A DNA stretch of 64,000 bases, from NCBI GenBank assembly GCA_032158295.1, contig CM063243.1, positions 1,612,001 through 1,676,000 on the forward strand. Reading direction: 5' to 3'. The translations under genes and the position numbers were made by a program. The notes beneath the pieces were generated by a model that had not been told where the DNA came from, did no database searches, and was given only the letters and a program-made list of their open reading frames with translations. Source of the stretch: Pycnopodia helianthoides (lineage: Eukaryota; Echinodermata; Asteroidea; Forcipulatida; Asteriidae). This document shows positions 35,901-43,155 of the stretch, piece by piece; within the stretch, counting starts at the first letter, position 1; each line of letters begins with the position of its first letter.

Positions 35901-37351
35901 ATGATTGTGGCTGTGCACATACAAGTTTGATATGCAGTGATTTTGAACTTACTAATGAGGCAGTAAGATTCCTTCCAGACAGGCAAAGTACATGAAGTAA
36001 CTTCATTGCTGCAACCACTGGGTAGCCATACACATCGCTGATGACATCATCTGAAATCAAACAGTCAACAAATTAACTTGGATGTTAAGGATTTCAGATG
36101 GTACTTTTGGGAAGCAAAAAGGTTAGGTTTGTCGCGGAGAGAAATGACGATGGAGAACATGAATTGGTTTTCAAATATGTTTCATATGAAGTGTTTATAT
36201 TTTTCTAAGCTGTGTAAATATTTTGTAAAGACAAAATTTATTAGTAGTAGTACTGGTTTATATAAAAAAAATGTATTGCAACCAGCAGGCTAAATTACAA
36301 ACAGATTGACATTTTTTCAAACAACTGGATAACAGCGACATTAACCTTTCAGCCTATGGGGCTGAGGGGTAAAAAATACATGAAAATTTTAATTTTTAAT
36401 TTTAATTAATTTAACATTAAAAATTGAAAATACAAATAAACCCACTATTTGTTTACTCTTGTATACAAATGGACAAACAAAAAATAACAGGAGGCAAACG
36501 TACCAACGAACAACTGACCATTAGACTAACATGTGAGCAGACACATTGGTGGACAAACAAACATAGGGAACAAATGAACAAAATAAACATAGAAAAGTTA
36601 GAAGAACCGGTGTGGTCTCGACGTTTCAAACAGTTTACTCTGCTCGTCTTCAGGAGAATGACAAGAAGACAAGCAGAGCATACTTGTAGCGTGTCGTGGC
36701 CGAGCGGTCTAGTTCACCAGACCCAAGCTCTGGTGTTGTCAGCAGCAGAGTCCGTCTTCAAATCCCGGTTTCGAACAGTATTTTATAAATTTTTAATTTT
36801 TTTTTTCAAGGTGAGGGCTACACTTAACTGATTGGGCTGTCGACCCGAATCAACTGTCACCAGGGGCAGCATGATGACGTCAATTACAATAGTTGTTGAT
36901 CTTGTGGTCAGGGGTTCATGTTGTAGGCCCGATACTTCATTCTTGTCAGGGCAAGGTAGTAGGAGGGCACCACTACAGTGCACTGTGACGGAAATGTCAA
37001 TTTCTACTGGAGCATTTCAATGGGCACCAAGACAGTGGACCAAGGGCATGGAGGCGATTGCCTCTGCTGCCTCCATGAAGAATCAGGCCTGTGTGTACGC
37101 TGGATAACGACAAAGTGATAGTTTTGCATGATTTTGTACCCACCTTGTTGTTTCCATGATGACATGGGAAGGAACTCAGTAAAGACGGTCTGAAGAAGAC
37201 GAGGACATCTCATGACTTCATGAGACGCTTCTTGAGAATGACGACATATCCTTATCAAGATTGCTAAAGTGTTTAAGACGACAGGGGCTGGAGGTCGGAC
37301 GACTTCAAGAATGTAGCGAAGCCTGGGAAGAAGTGTCATCCGTAACAAACC
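20782..37351 (-). CDS. RPAP1: RNA polymerase II-associated protein 1 homologue, C-terminal part, 16 exons (partial at 5')
   Basis: RPAP1 is known from other animals as a Pol II assembly and nuclear-import partner, acting with RPAP2 and GPN GTPases. Exons in transcript order: 37351-37144, 36050-35953, 34352-34195, 33849-33649, 33047-32885, 32610-32501, 31774-31579, 30051-29902, 28419-28277, 27453-27247, 26313-26188, 25621-25458, 23765-23633, 22775-22610, 22079-21843, 20904-20782. I chose each boundary by GT-AG sites and phase. The joined length is 2583 nt, exactly 860 codons plus TAG, which strongly supports the model. The peptide is helical and repeat-like, with recognisable RPAP1 stretches such as LLPRLRYILEVV, PDFGCDPYD, LPVDWMFLPL and PGVTSFYDL. 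Recognition is from memory of vertebrate RPAP1 (about 1,390 residues), so roughly 530 N-terminal residues, including the conserved RPAP1_N and RPAP1_C domains, are missing here. No in-frame stop or frameshift was seen in the exons. Confidence 0.9.
21843..22079 (-). CDS. RPAP1: RPAP1 visible exon 15
   Basis: 237 nt, exactly 79 codons in phase 0, with WSPIMYLVAVHHLNVFLFSQ. Acceptor taatctttcag, donor GTGGGT. Confidence 0.92.
22312..22492 (+). mobile_element. tRNA-derived SINE (family C)
   Basis: CTCGGTGGTCTAGTTGGTAA A-box region and GTGGGTTCGAATCCAACCTG B-box region, then CAGAACTCGGGGAAGTACTG and an ACACACATGGG end. An inverted copy is at 28090. Confidence 0.78.
22610..22775 (-). CDS. RPAP1: RPAP1 visible exon 14
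   Basis: 166 nt: FMELLTQYEAVSFGDALF then LPLQQRFSVGIRKGLW, a strong match to the C-terminal region of vertebrate RPAP1. Acceptor tttctgtgcag, donor GTAATT. Confidence 0.92.
23335..23632 (-). repeat. 39-bp minisatellite copying the exon 13 5' splice site
   Basis: About 7-8 units, some shortened, abut exon 13. On the minus strand each unit carries TCATCT or TCTAT then GTAAGTTTTAGTCC, the same GTAAGT-containing sequence that forms the true exon 13 donor. Read on the plus strand the units have an open frame (LTDESVRWRLGLK), which I take as chance. Confidence 0.88.
23633..23765 (-). CDS. RPAP1: RPAP1 visible exon 13
   Basis: 133 nt: SDLFLEDTVRHYLNPLL, then VPGVTSFYDL. Its donor (ATCT/GTAAGT) is the first of a series of near-identical sites in the downstream 39-bp minisatellite. 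Confidence 0.87.
23890..24125 (-). mobile_element. tRNA-derived SINE (family B)
   Basis: Minus-strand copy: GGTTGTATCGCAAACTTGG body, GGGAGACTGCCAACATTAGG, then the degenerate tRNA-like head and GTTGAACCCC-type tail at 23910. In the intron upstream of RPAP1 exon 13. Confidence 0.78.
24362..24645 (+). mobile_element. tRNA-Leu-like SINE (family L), inverted partner
   Basis: GTCGTGGTCGAGCATTCC head, GGCTCGAATCCCAGTC B box, GAGCAAGGCACTTGACT body. Tail to tail with the next copy, within the RPAP1 intron between exons 12 and 13. Confidence 0.82.
24648..24962 (-). mobile_element. tRNA-Leu-like SINE (family L), inverted partner
   Basis: Reverse orientation: on the minus strand it begins GTGTTGTGGCCGAGCAG, has GGTTCGATTCCCGGTCATG, and ends in the GTAAAGCGCATTG tail region. 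Confidence 0.85.
25021..25408. mobile_element. MITE-like element, ends AAAGGCACTGGACACTATTG
   Basis: Left end AAAGGCACTGGACACTATTG plus GTAATT; right end AATTACCAAAGGTGTCCAGT then CTCTTTAA. The central CTCACGCGTGAGG palindrome is intact. In the RPAP1 intron between exons 12 and 13. Confidence 0.87.
25458..25621 (-). CDS. RPAP1: RPAP1 visible exon 12
   Basis: 164 nt encoding LSALVDTLRWIFMVETWRP and ending CVFLIG across donor GTATAC (weak). Acceptor tttgaatag. Confidence 0.86.
26188..26313 (-). CDS. RPAP1: RPAP1 visible exon 11
   Basis: 126 nt, contains GPLLPVDWMFLPLLHLH. Three possible acceptors exist; only the most upstream (ggtactcag) restores phase with exon 10, so the start at 26313 is inferred from frame. 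Donor GTAAGT. Confidence 0.8.
26398..27010. repeat. 40-bp minisatellite in RPAP1 intron
   Basis: About 15 units of ACAAATTGATAGAAAACAAG plus TTATTCATTCATGGTTATAC, period exactly 40 bp between 26640 and 26880, more degenerate at both ends. Lies between exons 10 and 11. Confidence 0.93.
27247..27453 (-). CDS. RPAP1: RPAP1 visible exon 10
   Basis: 207 nt with LLLAGPTRGELL followed by NAYKHLPSIRNLYMMFFG. Acceptor ttttttttcag, donor GTAAGT. Confidence 0.87.
27478..27665 (-). mobile_element. tRNA-derived SINE (family B), inverted partner 1
   Basis: Reads on the minus strand as a tRNA-like head (TTGCTCAGTTGGTAGAGCGC and a degenerate B box) with the GTTGAACCC tail block also seen in other copies. 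Lies in the intron between exons 9 and 10, head to head with the copy at 27690. Confidence 0.8.
27690..27898 (+). mobile_element. tRNA-derived SINE (family B), inverted partner 2
   Basis: The body GATACAACCTGGGAAGCAGC is followed by a tRNA-like segment with A box TAGCTCAGTTGGTAGAGCGC, a degenerate B box, then a CATTCAACCCC tail. Forms an inverted pair with the element just upstream. Confidence 0.82.
28088..28248 (-). mobile_element. tRNA-derived SINE (family C)
   Basis: Reverse copy of the element at 22312: minus strand GGTCATGGGTTTGAATCCCA, TGAGTAATATGCCTGTGG, AAAGTACTGAGTATACAG. The A-box half is truncated. Confidence 0.72.
28277..28419 (-). CDS. RPAP1: RPAP1 visible exon 9
   Basis: 143 nt, starts phase 0 after aaacttcag and ends two bases into a codon before GTGAGT. 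Contains ALMLFARLQPGDEYYV and SSILFNTDFV. Confidence 0.87.
28779..29164. mobile_element. MITE-like element, ends AAGGAACATTACAGAATTGG
   Basis: Same family as 15886-16257 in opposite orientation, with both ends intact (left TTAAAGGAACATTACAGAAT, right TTCTGTAATGTTCCTTTAAT). Lies in the RPAP1 intron between exons 8 and 9. Confidence 0.88.
29335..29395 (-). mobile_element. SINE family B body fragment
   Basis: Only the body block (CAGGTTGTATCGTAAACTTG on the minus strand, preceded by CACTTTC) and the GCCATATAGCCAGGG side are present; there is no tRNA head. Confidence 0.65.
29405..29748. mobile_element. MITE-like element, ends AAAGGTATTGTACACTTTTG
   Basis: Left TAAAGGTATTGTACACTTTTG-type end and right ACCAATAGTGTACAGGGCC end form inverted repeats. 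Internal ATTATCGCGCGTGATAATTA palindrome. Structurally like the element at 25021 but diverged. Confidence 0.72.
29902..30051 (-). CDS. RPAP1: RPAP1 visible exon 8
   Basis: 150 nt, exactly 50 codons in phase 0 at both ends; contains RFEHQALYYLLRLYHSV. Acceptor tttgtcgcag, donor GTAAGA. Confidence 0.87.
30374..30548 (-). mobile_element. tRNA-Leu-like SINE (family L)
   Basis: Minus strand: GTGTCGTGGCCGAGCGGTTC head, GGTTCGAATCCCGGTCATG B box, then GAGCAAGGCACTTAAC. Located in the RPAP1 intron between exons 7 and 8. Confidence 0.85.
31030..31158. mobile_element. Palindromic short element, partial (GGCCTGATACTTC family)
   Basis: GGGCACTTCC and GGGGCGCCAATGCCAAGACC, GGGGCAACGTGGCCTCCGTG, then CCAGGCCTGC: a diverged copy of the family, in the RPAP1 intron between exons 7 and 8. 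Confidence 0.5.
31325..31522 (-). mobile_element. SINE family B copy without intact tRNA head
   Basis: Contains TTACGATACAACCTGGAAAG, the CGGGGGTGC block and GGAGACCGCCAACATAGGGC on the minus strand. Lies in the intron upstream of RPAP1 exon 8. Confidence 0.7.
31579..31774 (-). CDS. RPAP1: RPAP1 visible exon 7
   Basis: 196 nt, carrying SLPDFGCDPYDADSNYPSVR, one of the most recognisable RPAP1 signatures, then a leucine-rich helix GLLRLVHILLKI. The donor is GTAGGA, weaker than its neighbours. Confidence 0.9.
31873..32274. mobile_element. MITE-like element, ends ATACAGGATTGGTA
   Basis: GGATTATACAGGATTGGTAG at the left and TTACCAATCCTGTATAATAC at the right are inverted copies. In the RPAP1 intron between exons 6 and 7. 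Confidence 0.7.
32501..32610 (-). CDS. RPAP1: RPAP1 visible exon 6
   Basis: 110 nt, phase 0 to phase 2, encoding LVDNSLVPFMTSATFYSVM. Flanked by a tttttttctag acceptor and a GTAAGA donor. Confidence 0.87.
32885..33047 (-). CDS. RPAP1: RPAP1 visible exon 5
   Basis: 163 nt with MDMVSCLMNLLASFYDKY near its end, followed by donor GTAAGA. The acceptor CTTGCATCAG was chosen because it alone gives the right phase. Closely similar acceptor sequence recurs in the upstream intron (see the repeat at 33048-33575). Confidence 0.82.
33048..33575 (-). repeat. About 130-140-bp degenerate tandem repeat copying the exon 5 3' splice site region
   Basis: Four imperfect units share GATGCAG, TGTCTTATC.TTAC, AATTTAAGACAT.ATTGATG and CTGTCATGAC blocks. 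Units near 33320 and 33460 include CTGATGCAAG, the complement of the CTTGCATCAG acceptor used by exon 5. The first unit overlaps the exon itself (33021-33047). Confidence 0.75.
33649..33849 (-). CDS. RPAP1: RPAP1 visible exon 4
   Basis: 201 nt, begins with the typical ELYPLLMQQL block joined to exon 3 (CDEYRELYPLL) and ends in phase 2 at GTGAGT. The acceptor is ttgtttcaacag. Confidence 0.87.
33880..34145 (-). mobile_element. tRNA-Leu-like SINE (family L) split by a MITE
   Basis: The minus-strand SINE head (GGCCGAACGGTCAAGC, GGTTCGAGTCC) lies at 34073-34143. Its continuation (GGTCTTGATACTTGTGTCC) lies at 33895-33915, the two parts being separated by the inverted-repeat element 33916-34071. 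Confidence 0.75.
33916..34071. mobile_element. MITE-like element, ends CCAGGGGCCGATTTCACAAA
   Basis: Left CCAGGGGCCGACTTCACAAA and right TTTGTGAAATCGACCCCCCA are inverted repeats. It interrupts a family L SINE. Same family as 57016-57161. Confidence 0.82.
34195..34352 (-). CDS. RPAP1: RPAP1 visible exon 3
   Basis: 158 nt. Two AG acceptors lie 7 nt apart (ctgtttag and ctttcag). Only the upstream one keeps phase with exon 2, because the downstream one would read into TGA after three codons. Conserved AEAYHLSTISLHTWR and ends CDEY/R at GTAAGG. Confidence 0.85.
35671..35918. mobile_element. MITE-like element, ends GTGCACAGCCACAATCATGG
   Basis: Left GTGCACGGCCACAATCACGG and right CCATGATTGTGGCTGTGCAC are inverted repeats of about 40 bp including GTACACATTTTGTTT. 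In the RPAP1 intron between exons 2 and 3. Confidence 0.85.
35953..36050 (-). CDS. RPAP1: RPAP1 visible exon 2
   Basis: 98 nt: two bases complete the split codon, then 32 codons including AAMKLLHVLCLSGRN, ending in phase 0 at TTA before GTAAGT. The acceptor is tttgatttcag. Confidence 0.85.
36616..36656 (-). ncRNA. Hammerhead ribozyme-like motif, Penelope-type
   Basis: Minus strand: TCTC, CTGAAGA, CGAGCAG, loop AGTAAA, CTGTTTG, GAAACGTC, GAGA. Helix I is 4 bp (TCTC/GAGA), helix II 7 bp with G-U pairs, and the core CUGAAGA, GAAA, GUC is intact. Helix III is only the self-complementary ACGT, as in minimal hammerheads described in Penelope-like retroelements, which are thought to work as dimers. 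No reverse-transcriptase coding sequence is recognisable beside it. Confidence 0.55.
36689..36778 (+). mobile_element. tRNA-Leu-like SINE (family L), head only
   Basis: GTGTCGTGGCCGAGCGGTCT head and CAAATCCCGGTTTCGA B-box end, then truncation into a T-rich run. Confidence 0.75.
36924..37090. mobile_element. Palindromic short element (GGCCTGATACTTC family)
   Basis: Left end TAGGCCCGATACTTCATTC, right end TGAAGAATCAGGCCTGTG, internal GGGCACCAAGACAGTGGACC. In the intron just downstream of RPAP1 visible exon 1. Confidence 0.7.
37144..37351 (-). CDS. RPAP1: RPAP1 visible exon 1 of 16
   Basis: Starts in phase 0 after a pyrimidine-rich acceptor and ends one base into a codon before GTGGGT. It contains LLPRLRYILEVVRPP followed by the helix LNTLAILIRICRHS, a conserved RPAP1 block. 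It is an internal exon: the open frame begins at a splice acceptor and has no start codon context. The preceding exon is not found in the window. Confidence 0.88.
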
Positions 37352-37419
37352 CTGTAAAGAGAAAATACAATACGGTTTAGCAAATATTGCAAAAGTTTAT
37401 CTTTTAGAGAATGCTTAAC

Positions 37420-38745
37420 CAGTATATCACTGGCTTAACCAGTGATAACCCTCTTGGTATAACTCGACTCTCTTGTAGCTTGACTTTCTTGTTATAGCTT
37501 CACTCTCTTTATGAACACCATTCATCTTGAAGGTTAGTTTTCAGCTAAATGTGACGTTTTGTTTCCTTTTTTTAAACTAATATGCGACCCCTGACTCTCC
37601 TAGATAAAAGTTGACTCTGCTGTTACAATTGGTAGAGTTTGACTCTCTTCTCTTAAAGCTTGACTATCTTGTTTTAGCTTGACTCTCTTTTAATATGTTA
37701 ACCCTGGTATAGACCATGTTGCATTTGTTTACAGAGTGGTGACCTCGTACATTATAATGCATTTCCTGACGAGCAAGATGCTACACAGGCTCAATGGAAA
37801 ATTTATATGTTGTGTCGTAATTTTCACATAAATTCAAAATTTACAAAAGCAAAAGCTGTACAGTTTTTGAGATGTCCCCCCTCTCTTCATATCAAAAGTT
37901 GAGAAAAATCAGACAGTGCGATCTCCATAAAACATAAGATTTGTTGTATTCTTCCAAGTGTGTACAAATGTGCCTGCCGGAAGTCCAGGCTCTGTGGCTT
38001 TTTGTAAACATGTGATGTCACAGGTCACATCGTCTATAACTCGACTCTCATGTTATAAGTTGATTCTGTTGATACAGTTGTTAAAGTTTGACTCTTTTCT
38101 GTTATAGCTTGACTCTCTATTAATATGATAACCCTCTAGGTATAACTCGACTCTCATGTTATAAGTTAACTCTGTTGATACAGTTGTTAAAGTTTGACTC
38201 TTTTCTGTTATAGCTTGACTCTCTATTAATATGATAACCCTCTAGGTATAACTCGACTCTCATGTTATAAGTTAACTCTGTTGATACAGTTGTTAAAGTT
38301 TGACTCTTTTCTGTTATAGCTTGACTCTCTTTTAATATGATAACCCTCTAGGTATAACTCGACTCTCATGTTATAAGTTAACTCTGTTGATACAGTTGTT
38401 AAAGTTTGACTCTTTTCTGTTATAGCTTGACTCTCTATTAATATGATAACCCTCTTGGTATAACTCGACTCTCATGTTATAAGTTGAACTCTGTTTGATT
38501 ACACAGTTGTTAAAGTTTGACTCTTTTCTTATAGCTTGACATCTTAAATATGATAACACTCTTGTATAACTCGACTCTCATGTTATAAGTTAACTCTGTT
38601 GATACAGTTGTTAAAGTTTGACTCTTTTCTGTTATAGCTTGACTCTCTATTAATATGATAACCCTCTTGGTATAACTCGACTCTCTTGTCGTAGCTTGAC
38701 TTTCTTGTTATAGCTTTACTCTCTCTAATACTCTCTTGACATTTG
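37420..38745. repeat. 106-bp satellite-like array
   Basis: Core 38030-38700: about six units of ATAACTCGACTCTCATGTTA, TAAGTTAACTCTGTTGATAC, AGTTGTTAAAGTTTGACTCT, TTTCTGTTATAGCTTGACTC, TCTATTAATATGATAACCCT, spaced 106 bp. Diverged or interrupted units extend to 37420. An approximately 45-bp segment (GAAGGTTAGTTTTCAACTTA ... GTTTTGTTTCC) flanks it at 37530 and 39173. Confidence 0.9.
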
Positions 38746-39600
38746 CACATTACAATCAATGCCGTTGTTGGGCAAACAATTTTGGTTTGCCCTTTTCTCA
38801 TAAGAAGTGAAACAAAAGTTGTGCAAATAGTAGGCAAATACTTTGTAACCTGAATTAATCATAATTGTTGGTTACACTGTTGCCCATATATTGAGCAACT
38901 TTTCGGCAATGTGAATTAATCGTAAATGTTGGTGAAAACGATGCACATTAGTTGGGCAAAATGTCCGATCCTACGCACTCCGATCAAAGATTTGCCGAAC
39001 AACTGGGCATGTTTTGCACAACAACTAGGCAGTTTTCTCGCAATACGCTGTACAACGCGCATGCATAAAAGCCTTTAAACAATTTTTTCCAACATGAGGA
39101 GTGGAGGAGAGGCTGTGACCATGTCATATCTCTTAAACTAGCAGGGTTTCCAAGTGGTTATAGATCCTTTTGAAGGTTAGTTTTCAACTTAAATGTGACG
39201 TTTTGTTTCCTTTAAAAAAAATTATTTCTGACATTGGCAGAGCAAGCAATATAGTGATACTGCCAATGAATTATGTTAAGTTTTCGCATCCAGTCATGAA
39301 CATGTATTGTAACAGTACATTCATCCTGCAGGCAGTGCGTTGTATTCACTAGACATTCAACGACGACCTGTGTGCATCTAGGTGGTTGTAATGTGCATGT
39401 ATGTGTATGTAAAAATAATAACAATACAAGGATGGCAGATAAAGATTAAAATTACGGCACTATCACAGTGTTGCTTGTATTGCTACTGTCACGACTGTGT
39501 ACAAATTAATAGAAAACAAAACGCTAATTAGTTAAAAACCAAGCCTTAAAAGCAACAATAAACCACTGGCAACCCCATGTTTTTAAGAGAGGCACCAAGG
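38746..39600. other. No gene seen; degenerate TTGGGCAAA-rich sequence
   Basis: Several loose copies of TTGGGCAAA and GCAACT/GTTGG words (38760-39060) suggest an old tandem repeat. The expected upstream RPAP1 exon was sought here and not found. Confidence 0.45.
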
Positions 39601-39736
39601 TCACAGCCTCGCCACCACTTGCCATTGTGGAAAAGATCGATTTGATCATCGGACATTATTAGGAACTGCGCCCGATTCGGTTATGTTTACAATCTTAACC
39701 CTCAGTTGGCAAGAAATAGAAGTGTTCATAAAGGGT

Positions 39737-39981
39737 ACACAGCCACAATCATGGGTACACATTTGTTTCGTGTCCATTTTATGAACAACAGTTTGGAAAC
39801 CAGTGATGTAAAATTTATTTCAATGTTGTTTGTAAATTAATTAACCAGCGCTGTGTGATTGAAGAGCAGGAAGTTCTTGAGTTTGTCGAATACAAGATGT
39901 GCAAAGAGTTACTCAATATTTATGTGTTGTTCATTTGGTGTCTTTGTAACAAAAAGTGTACCCATGATTGTGGCTGCGCAC
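39737..39981. mobile_element. MITE-like element, ends GTGCACAGCCACAATCATGG
   Basis: Second copy in opposite orientation to 35671-35918: ACACAGCCACAATCATGGGT at the left, ACCCATGATTGTGGCTGCGC at the right. Confidence 0.85.
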
Positions 39982-40219
39982 ATGGGCAATTATTTTCATA
40001 ATTTGTTAGATTTATTGACCAACTATTGTTCATAAAAATCCACAACACTTGGTCAAGTATAATTGCCCTACTGCTATATCAAATCTTTCTACTGACAATT
40101 GGGCAAACAATTTTTAACTTTATTCCCCCAACTTCATTGGGTTAAATTTTGACTATCAGTTTAGTGAGTTTATATAAGATCTAACATTGGTCAAAATGTT
40201 GGTCAAAATTTAACCAATA

Positions 40220-41165
40220 TTTTGTGCAGTGTAGGGGGTGTCCGAACATACATGTAGGGGTGTTGAAACATCTAGGTTTGTCGGAATATAGGGTTGTTGG
40301 AACATAAGTTTGTAGGAGTTGTAGGGGGCGGTTGGAACAAAGGGTTGTTAGAACATAGGGGTGTTTAGGCATAGAGTTATTGGAATATAGGGTTTGGGGA
40401 ACTCGGGGGAACATAGGGATGTAGGGGTTGTAGGGTGGGTGTCAGAACATAGGGGTGTTGGAGCATCCAAGTTCGTTTGAACAGGGGGTGTCGGAACATA
40501 TGGGTGACAGAAAAAAAGGGTTTTGGGAACATGATAGTTAGAACATATAGGATTTTTGGAACATAGGATCGTTGGAACTTAGGGATGTTCAAACATAGGA
40601 TCGTTGGAACATAGGGTTTTTTGGAACATAGGATCGTTGGTACAAATGGTTTTTGGAAGATAGGGTTGTTGAAATATAGGGTTTGGGGAACCCATGTTTT
40701 TTAAAATAGGGGTGTCGAGATGGGTGTCAGAACATAGGGGTGTCGGAACATCTGGGTTTGATGGAACAGGGTTGTTGGAACATGAAGGTGTTGGAACATA
40801 GGGTTGTAGGAACATAGGGCTGGTGGAACATAGGGGTGTTGAAACACCTAGGTTTGTTTGAACAGGGTTGTTAGAACATAGGGTTATTGGAACATAAGCG
40901 AGCTGGAACATGGGGTTGTTGGAACATAGGGGTGTCAGAGCATGAGGTTGTTGGAACATAGGGGTGTCGGAGCATGAGGTTGTTGGAACATAGGGGTGTC
41001 GGAGCATGAGGTTGTTGGAACATAGGGGTGTCGGAGCATGAGGTTGTTGGAACATAGGGGTGTCGGAGCATGAGGTTGTTGGAACATAGGGGTGTCGGAG
41101 CATGAGGTTGTTGGAACTTAGGGGTGTCAGAACACAAGGATTTCGGAACATAGAGCAGTCAGAGG
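40220..41165 (-). repeat. G-rich VNTR A, 16-bp base unit
   Basis: On the plus strand, GGTTGTTGGAACATAG and GGTGTCGGAACATAGG variants. At 40910-41115 a 32-bp higher-order unit (GGTTGTTGGAACATAG plus GGGTGTCGGAGCATGA) is repeated about six times. The minus strand is stop-free in more than one frame for hundreds of bases. Confidence 0.95.
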
Positions 41166-41330
41166 TTGATTTATACACGAGGTACCCAAGCTGGCAGTAA
41201 TAATTGTCTTTGACTTTAAGAGGTCTATGTTTAGAAACGAAAGAATTTGTACATGAACGAAAGTCAACAAAAGTATTCCTGCTTAACGCCCGCATTTGTA
41301 AAAGGAGAAGCAGGTTCATTTAAGTTACCT
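41166..41330 (-). other. Conserved single-copy flank of VNTR A
   Basis: Shared with 53436-53625 and 61196-61370. On the minus strand it stays open into the VNTR and would encode MNLLLLLQMRALSRNTF, then FRSCTNSFVSKHRPLKVKD. The similarity is at nucleotide level as well, so coding is not shown. Confidence 0.5.
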
Positions 41331-41660
41331 CCCCCCTCCCTCCATGCAAGTATTCCTTAATTTAGATACAAAACAATTCAGGTGTTTTTTAATTAGGCAA
41401 ATTTAGACACTATTTTTTGACAAAATATTTGATATCTTAATAACCACCGCAATATTTAATCTTCTACAAATTATTTTGTACGAATAAATGGTCAAAATGA
41501 TTCTCCAATTTAATCCACAGTCAATAAAAAGTACAAGAAATTTACAAGAATCATTTGTTGTTAAATAAAGTTGTTACGCTTTTACTTCATGTAATATATC
41601 ACAAGGGAAACTGACTCGGTAATAAAAAAAATCTAAAAATCACCCCCTGTTTAAGATATA

Positions 41661-41846
41661 ACCAGAGCTGCAACTAGAGCTGCTTAAGCACAAAAAGTAG
41701 CTTAGCACAGCAACAGTACACCTACAGAATAAGGTTACCAGCCAAACTGCCGTATCACATGTACAATTAGTGACTGGTATTCTGCTTAGCAGGCAATTGT
41801 TCAGCAATATTTTCTGCCGAAGCAGCTCTATGAAATTGGGCCCAGG
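41661..41846. mobile_element. MITE-like element, ends GGGCCCAATTTCATAGAGCT (copy 1)
   Basis: Left end decayed (CCAGAGCTGCAACTAGAGCT), right end TCTATGAAATTGGGCCCAGG intact. Middle carries AGCTTAGCACA and CCGTATCACATGTACAATTA. Confidence 0.72.
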
Positions 41847-42300
41847 TTGTATAATAAACTGGGCGTGGTCCCTGGCTTAACAGCAGTACATGTATACGTT
41901 TGTATGACCATTGTCCTTATCAATAAAATACAAGAAGAGCATGAAAAATCATGATTTTGACAAACTACTGAATATATCTACAAATTGAAAAATTATGATT
42001 CTTTCAAATATATTAACTATTTTTTTAATGCAAGTTCTCCATAAGCAAGGCTTAAAGTCTTGGTAAAGGGCTACAAGAAGAAAACATTTAAGATGAGAAT
42101 AACTCAAGGGAGGAATTGGAATGATACACAGCTAGGATCAGCCTCCCCTTTTCAAAAGGTTACAACAACTGACATTAATCGATTTAAAGCATGCACCAGT
42201 GGTTCACAAGCGCATGTTATTGAGTTTTTAATAATGAATAACTTATCCATGCCCATATTTATCAATTGGGTCCAACCTAATGAATTTTTACTTGGATTTT

Positions 42301-42486
42301 TCAGTCAGTCTGTAAACCTAGGAGAGGTTTGTGTTGATAGAATATTACAAGCAAGATCTTGGCCAAATAATCATTGAAACAACAAGCAATTTCATCATTG
42401 GAAACTAAATTGTCATCAGAAACAATTATGTTTCTGATGTATCTTTCGAATCCCGCTCTAGTCAATTTTTCTTTGTTCAACCCCAT
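42301..42486 (-). pseudogene. Decayed LINE ORF2 fragment
   Basis: NIIVSDDNLVSNDEIACCFN then DYLAKILL resembles the DG.xVSDPxxIAxxFNxYFxxIGP motif of LINE ORF2 proteins, and repeats the segment at 43690. Joined directly to a SINE B end at its 5' side. Confidence 0.42.
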
Positions 42487-42855
42487 ACTATTTGAAATTT
42501 ACCCAGTCAGTTTCCCTTGTGGTTTATTACTTGACATTTAAATTAAAAAAAGTCGCATCCCCTCAAGGTGATCCCGTGGCTGCTGCTTCCCAGGTTGTAT
42601 CGTAAACTTGGGTGTGATCCCTGGCTACACGGCAGTCAACGGTTGTATGGCTTCTGACTGGCACCCCCGAACAAAGATATTGACAAAATAGGGAGACCGC
42701 CAATATAGGGCTAGATAGCTCAGTTGGTAGAGCGCCGGTACGTTAATCCGGAGGTCGTTGGTTCGAATCCCGCTCTAGTCAATTTTTCTTTGTTCAACCC
42801 CATACTATTTGAAATTTACCCAGTCAGTTTCCCTTGTGGTTTATTACTTGACAAA
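42447..42855 (+). mobile_element. Dimeric tRNA-derived SINE (family B)
   Basis: A near-identical segment of about 95 bp (CGAATCCCGCTCTAGTCAAT through TGTGGTTTATTACTTGACA) occurs at both ends, about 318 bp apart, enclosing one complete body and tRNA head (A box TAGCTCAGTTGG, B box GGTTCGAATCC). Confidence 0.85.
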
Positions 42856-43027
42856 CAATTATGTTAACAGTTTTTGAAGATGGGTTCGTTCAAAACAGAG
42901 TTTATTACCTTCTCTGGGCCAATTTTGGCCAAATAATCATTGAAACAACACGCAATTTCATCATTGGAAACTAAATTGCCATCAGAAACATTATTTTCTA
43001 GATGGGTTTGTTCAAAACAGTGTTAAT

Positions 43028-43155
43028 TACTACCAAACTACCATATCACATGTACAATTAATACAATTAGTGACTGGTATCCTGCTTTTTCTGCTTAGCA
43101 GGCAATTGTGCAGCAATACTTTCTGCTTAAGCAGCTCTATGAAATTGTGCCCAGG
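43028..43155. mobile_element. MITE-like element, partial copy (GGGCCCAATTTC family)
   Basis: Right two thirds only: CCATATCACATGTACAATTA, TTAAGCAGCTCTATGAAATT, then GTGCCCAGG. Confidence 0.65.

Noticed and set aside
40220..41165. Possible telomere-like or G-quadruplex repeat (GGGTTG words)
   Set aside because: GGG tracts are about 13 bp apart, too far for a canonical G4, and the unit is not a telomere repeat.
40579..41319. 246-codon open stretch in VNTR A
   Set aside because: Same repeat explanation. The repeat period of 32 bp is not a multiple of three and the frame shifts with each unit.
42720..42790. tRNA gene-like sequence with A and B boxes
   Set aside because: The same sequence recurs at 12905, 27810 and 46145 with a common non-tRNA body and tail, so it is a SINE head and not a tRNA gene.
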